DNA from: Enteractinococcus coprophilus
GTDB lineage: Bacteria > Actinomycetota > Actinomycetes > Actinomycetales > Micrococcaceae
Length of the DNA: 64,000 bases
Reading direction: 5' to 3'
Assembly (NCBI RefSeq): GCF_006716305.1
Contig: NZ_VFOU01000001.1
Location: 372,001-436,000 of the forward strand
The notes under the pieces: generated by a model
Databases searched by the model: none
What the model was told of the DNA's origin: nothing
What the model saw: the letters and a program-made list of their open reading frames with translations, nothing else
Shown: in pieces, positions 61,260-64,000 of the stretch
Position numbering within the stretch: position 1 is the first letter of the stretch
Layout of the letters: each line of letters begins with the position of its first letter
Program-made: the position numbers and the translations under genes

Positions 61260-62645
61260 TTGGTCACCCCTGGCGTATTCCAAACCATCAACCCCGCAAC
61301 CGGAGAGGTCCTTGCCGAGTATCCCACTATTGCCGACGGCGACGTCGACGGTCTCGTTGCGACATCACGCGAGGCTTTTGCCTCCTGGCGCAGCCTGCCC
61401 ATCGAAGAACGCGCCGCAAAGGTCGAAAAACTGGCGAGCCTGCTGGAAGAAAACGCTGACGAGCTCGCGTCGATCATGACCAAGGACATGGGCAAACCAC
61501 TGCACGAGGCCAAAGACGAGACCGAGTTCAGCGCCGAGATTTTCCGCTACTACGCAACCAATGGCCCGAAGTTTGCCGCGGATCAGCAGGTCAGTGAGGA
61601 CGACGACACGGTCTCATATATTCAGCGTCGTCCGGTCGGTCCCCTGTTGGGGATCATGCCGTGGAACTTCCCGTACTATCAGATCGCCCGGTTCGCAGCA
61701 CCGAACCTGGTGTTGGGCAACACCATCATCCTGAAACACGCCGAGTCGTGCCCTGAATCCGCGCTGGCTATGCAGCGGATGATGGATGAGGCCGGCATTC
61801 CGGAGGGCGTCTATCAAAATGTATTTGCCACCCATGAGCAGATCTCAGCATTCATTGCCCACCCGCACGTCCAGGGTGTTTCACTCACCGGCTCCGAGCG
61901 CGCCGGTGCGGCCATTGCCGAACAGGCTGGCAAGCACCTCAAGAAAGCCGTGTTGGAGCTGGGCGGTTCGGACCCGTATGTCATTTTGAGTACCGATGAT
62001 GTCAAAGCAGCAGCCGAGCAGGCCTTTGCCGTGCGCATGGAAAACATGGGTCAGGCCTGTAACTCGAATAAGCGCATGATTGTCATGGACGATATTTATG
62101 ATGATTTCGTTTCCGAGATGGTCAACCTGGCGTCCGATCTCAAACCGGGTGACCCGAGCCAACCCGAGGACAATGCCTACTCACCGCTGTCGTCGGAAAA
62201 AGCCGCCGAGGGTCTGGTTGATCAAATTCAGCGGGCCAAAGCAGCTGGCGCGACCGTTCATGTCGGTGGTGACCGTCCAGACCTGCCGGGATTCTATGTC
62301 CAGCCCACCGTGGTGACGGATGTGCCGCAAGGTTCCGAAATTTACTATGAAGAATTCTTCGGACCGGTCATCAATATCTTCCGGGTGGAATCCGATGAAG
62401 AAGCCCTGCAGCTGGCCAACGATTCCCAGTACGGCCTGGGTTCTGCAGTGTTTGCCACCGATGCCGATCGTGCCCGCAAATTCGCTGATCAACTCGATGC
62501 CGGTATGGTCGGGGCCAACACCTCGCCGGAAGAATCCGCCGAAGTGCCCTTTGGTGGAGTCAAACGCTCAGGCTACGGACGCGAACTCGGCCCGGTTGGC
62601 ATGGACGAATTCGTCAACAAACGCCTGTTCACGGTCAAAAAATAA
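61260..62645 (+). CDS. NAD(P)-dependent aldehyde dehydrogenase (4-aminobutanal / succinate semialdehyde type)
   Basis: A 461-residue aldehyde dehydrogenase. The start is a TTG (VTPGVFQT) with TAGGAG 7 nt upstream; no ATG/GTG fits. The base is Glu233 in VLELGGSDPY and the nucleophile Cys267 in NMGQACNSNKRM. The short N-terminus and NPATGEVLAEY fit the GabD/AldA-like branch. In this operon the natural substrate is 4-aminobutanal from putrescine oxidase, giving GABA; succinate semialdehyde is the alternative. A terminator follows. Confidence 0.88.
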   Translation: MVTPGVFQTINPATGEVLAEYPTIADGDVDGLVATSREAFASWRSLPIEERAAKVEKLASLLEENADELASIMTKDMGKPLHEAKDETEFSAEIFRYYATNGPKFAADQQVSEDDDTVSYIQRRPVGPLLGIMPWNFPYYQIARFAAPNLVLGNTIILKHAESCPESALAMQRMMDEAGIPEGVYQNVFATHEQISAFIAHPHVQGVSLTGSERAGAAIAEQAGKHLKKAVLELGGSDPYVILSTDDVKAAAEQAFAVRMENMGQACNSNKRMIVMDDIYDDFVSEMVNLASDLKPGDPSQPEDNAYSPLSSEKAAEGLVDQIQRAKAAGATVHVGGDRPDLPGFYVQPTVVTDVPQGSEIYYEEFFGPVINIFRVESDEEALQLANDSQYGLGSAVFATDADRARKFADQLDAGMVGANTSPEESAEVPFGGVKRSGYGRELGPVGMDEFVNKRLFTVKK

Positions 62646-62659
62646 CTGCACGAGATAAC

Positions 62660-62698
62660 AAATGCGGGAGCCAGCCTAATGCTGACTCCCGCATTTTT
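62660..62698 (+). terminator. rho-independent terminator after the putrescine operon
   Basis: AAATGCGGGAG (62660-62670) pairs with CTCCCGCATTT (62686-62696), with an inner CAGC/GCTG hairpin and a TTTTT tail. The left arm sequence AAAATGCGGGAG recurs at the right end of the window. Confidence 0.88.
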
Positions 62699-62709
62699 CA
62701 TTGAGCTAG

Positions 62710-63342
62710 TTACCATCGGACCCGAATACCCAACGGAAAGCAGATATCTGCCAGCCAGTTTCTGTCGGGCATCCTGCTGAAAATTCTAGCCACGGAGGGG
62801 TCGGCGACGAGCGCATCTGATTCGACGCGGTCACCAAAGAGTACAACCGCTACGGTATCGTTACAGCGATTACTCATCCACGCCACCCCTTCGTATCCTG
62901 CACGATGCGCAGCTTGCGCCCAGCGGACAGTCTTGGGATAAGTGTGCATGTCCGATGACGTGAGCGCCTGATGAGTGGTGCCAAGCGCCCGAAGCCCGGT
63001 GCCCATAAACTTTGCTAATTTCAGTGTTCTACGAGTACGAAACGCCGCCATAACTGTCCGCATATAGTCTGCTGGGATGAGGGCGCCACCAGCGGCTGGA
63101 ATATCCCTGAGCAGGGTCTCAGAGATTGCGGCTTCAGCCGAGTACGCTGCGTACAATACCGGAACAATATCTCCGGCATCATCAGTAAAAAATGCAAAAC
63201 GAGTCGGTGCTCCGTAGCCTGGGTTGAAGTCAGTGACTCGTCTCCCACCGTCATTGTTCAAAACCCGGTACAACAGTTGTTGGGTTTGAACAGTAAAGGT
63301 CTCTGCGACTCGTAGACCCGTAGGCCACTGAGTTTCTACCAC
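62710..63342 (-). CDS. RES-domain toxin
   Basis: A 210-residue protein with a RES domain, the NAD-degrading toxin fold of type II modules such as MbcT. The conserved residues for which it is named appear as Arg in LLYRVLNNDGG, Glu in SAEAAISETLLRDIP and Ser in EGVAWMSNRCNDTVAVVLF, and PTRFAFFTDDAGDIVPVLYAAYSAE is the core. It would deplete NAD+ when free. It is co-transcribed after its antitoxin with a 7-nt overlap. Confidence 0.85.
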   Translation of the reverse strand: MVETQWPTGLRVAETFTVQTQQLLYRVLNNDGGRRVTDFNPGYGAPTRFAFFTDDAGDIVPVLYAAYSAEAAISETLLRDIPAAGGALIPADYMRTVMAAFRTRRTLKLAKFMGTGLRALGTTHQALTSSDMHTYPKTVRWAQAAHRAGYEGVAWMSNRCNDTVAVVLFGDRVESDALVADPSVARIFSRMPDRNWLADICFPLGIRVRW

Positions 63343-63866
63343 TGGGCTCCAAATCGGCCACGGAATACGGCCAGCACCTGTTCGGAGTTAGCAATCACAT
63401 CCACGGGTCGCTTACCACCCAGACTCGGGGACTCCAGGAGAAACCACTGTGCCACATCCTCATCAGTAACGTTAAGCTCCGTGGCTTCACGCAGTACTTG
63501 CAACACTGACTCGTAGATCTCGCCGGACTCGGTGAATTGGAAGCCCGGGTAGCGATAGGCATTGCGCCGAGAAATACCTAAGATTTTGTGAGCTTTCCGG
63601 CGGTCATTGGCGAACCCGCCGGTGGTCTGTTTTGAACCTGAGATCTGCGCTACCGTTCGGCCATCGAGGAAGCCAAACTCCGTTTCCATATCGCGCCAAG
63701 CATTTTCCGTTGCGACAACCCCTGCCGCCATCTGCGGTGAGATCGGTTGTTCCAACGCTTCCACAGCTTCACCCAATAACCGCATGGAATGTACCATCTG
63801 TTGGTATGCAACGGTCTCTTTGATCGCGAACCGCTCTGCTTGAGGGTCGGGCCTATGCGATACCAT
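63336..63866 (-). CDS. Xre/MbcA/ParS-type antitoxin
   Basis: A 176-residue antitoxin. The C-terminus carries the antitoxin toxin-binding region, FLLESPSLGGKRPVDVIANSEQVLAVF (W-x-x-x-P-x-L-x-G-x-x-P pattern), which occludes the RES active site. The N-terminal half is helical with a HTH-like stretch (RRKAHKILGISRRNAYRYP). It precedes the toxin in the operon, the normal order. An AAGGAGG-type ribosome-binding site precedes the ATG. Confidence 0.82.
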   Translation of the reverse strand: MVSHRPDPQAERFAIKETVAYQQMVHSMRLLGEAVEALEQPISPQMAAGVVATENAWRDMETEFGFLDGRTVAQISGSKQTTGGFANDRRKAHKILGISRRNAYRYPGFQFTESGEIYESVLQVLREATELNVTDEDVAQWFLLESPSLGGKRPVDVIANSEQVLAVFRGRFGAQW

Positions 63867-64000
63867 GTGACCCTCCTTTCCTTCGATTCAATCTTATATC
63901 CCTGATAGACGGAAATGAAGGGGCAGGTCATGTGGCCTGCTGAGCTATTTCTGGAATGACGCTGTGCATGTTCTGCCAACACAGATAAAAAATGCGGGAG
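63867..64000. other. end-of-window intergenic stretch with a terminator arm
   Basis: No gene is supported. The last 14 bases (63987-64000) read AAAAATGCGGGAG-type sequence, identical to the left arm of the terminator at 62660. It is probably the 3' half of a terminator for a leftward gene beyond the window. The second arm is cut off. Confidence 0.45.

Overview
The window reads as a chromosomal segment of a moderately high-GC actinobacterium, most likely in the Micrococcales. Pointers are two DUF222/13E12-type HNH endonuclease genes, a BioQ-type biotin regulator with its operator, a CsoR/CopZ/CopA copper operon, an HspR-like MerR next to Hsp20, an IdeR/DtxR-like box, many ATGA-type gene overlaps, and several promoters whose -10 element lies only 6-8 nt before the start codon (leaderless style). 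The genus is not fixed by the sequence. No rRNA, tRNA, CRISPR array, prophage or intact IS was seen.

Layout. 1-10400: start of an acyl-CoA dehydrogenase, rlmN, a DUF779 / GAF-regulator / aldehyde dehydrogenase unit, a MerR-Hsp20 heat-shock locus with a perfect palindrome and two small acidic ORFs, an RraA-like protein, a 13E12 HNH gene and an MFS exporter. 10500-15200: csoR-copZ-copA, a CDF exporter, then a decayed stretch holding a copA fragment and a CRP/GlxR-like site before a small ORF. 15250-21200: formimidoylglutamase, a phospholipid-type operon (CDP-alcohol transferase, acyltransferase, CDP-diglyceride synthase-like) and nagB. 21300-25900: a biotin-linked cluster bioY / acyl-CoA ligase / thiolase / bioM / bioN under a double BioQ operator. 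25900-30000: Asp-rich exported protein, two-component system, VTC-type polyphosphate polymerase and DUF4956 membrane protein. 30000-36400: a decayed DUF2267 gene, a cupin, a trimethylamine-monooxygenase-like FMO with a structured leader, an unusual ATP-sulfurylase homologue, a nitrilase-family amidase and an IclR regulator.

36500-47600: 3-oxoacid CoA-transferase plus thiolase (acetoacetate use), a serine/threonine-type permease, a SulP transporter, an SRPBCC protein with a LOG protein, a membrane-anchored tannase-family esterase, a second 13E12 HNH gene and a cupin. 47600-62650 is a large amino-acid/polyamine catabolic block: ureohydrolase, two ThDP enzymes, an Lrp regulator, a branched-chain 2-oxoacid dehydrogenase operon (E1a, E1b, E2, no E3), then TetR, putrescine oxidase, universal stress protein, APC permease and aldehyde dehydrogenase. 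Together these could take arginine/agmatine/putrescine to GABA and succinate. The window ends with a RES/Xre-type toxin-antitoxin pair lying between two copies of the same terminator arm.

Most notable: the BioQ-controlled thiolase/ligase/BioY cluster whose thiolase lacks the second active-site Cys; the ATP-sulfurylase homologue with a rewritten sulfate-binding motif and a long C-terminal tail beside an FMO with a structured RNA leader; the polyphosphate polymerase locus with an Asp-rich partner and its own two-component system; the palindromic heat-shock operator; and two clear gene remnants (copA, DUF2267).
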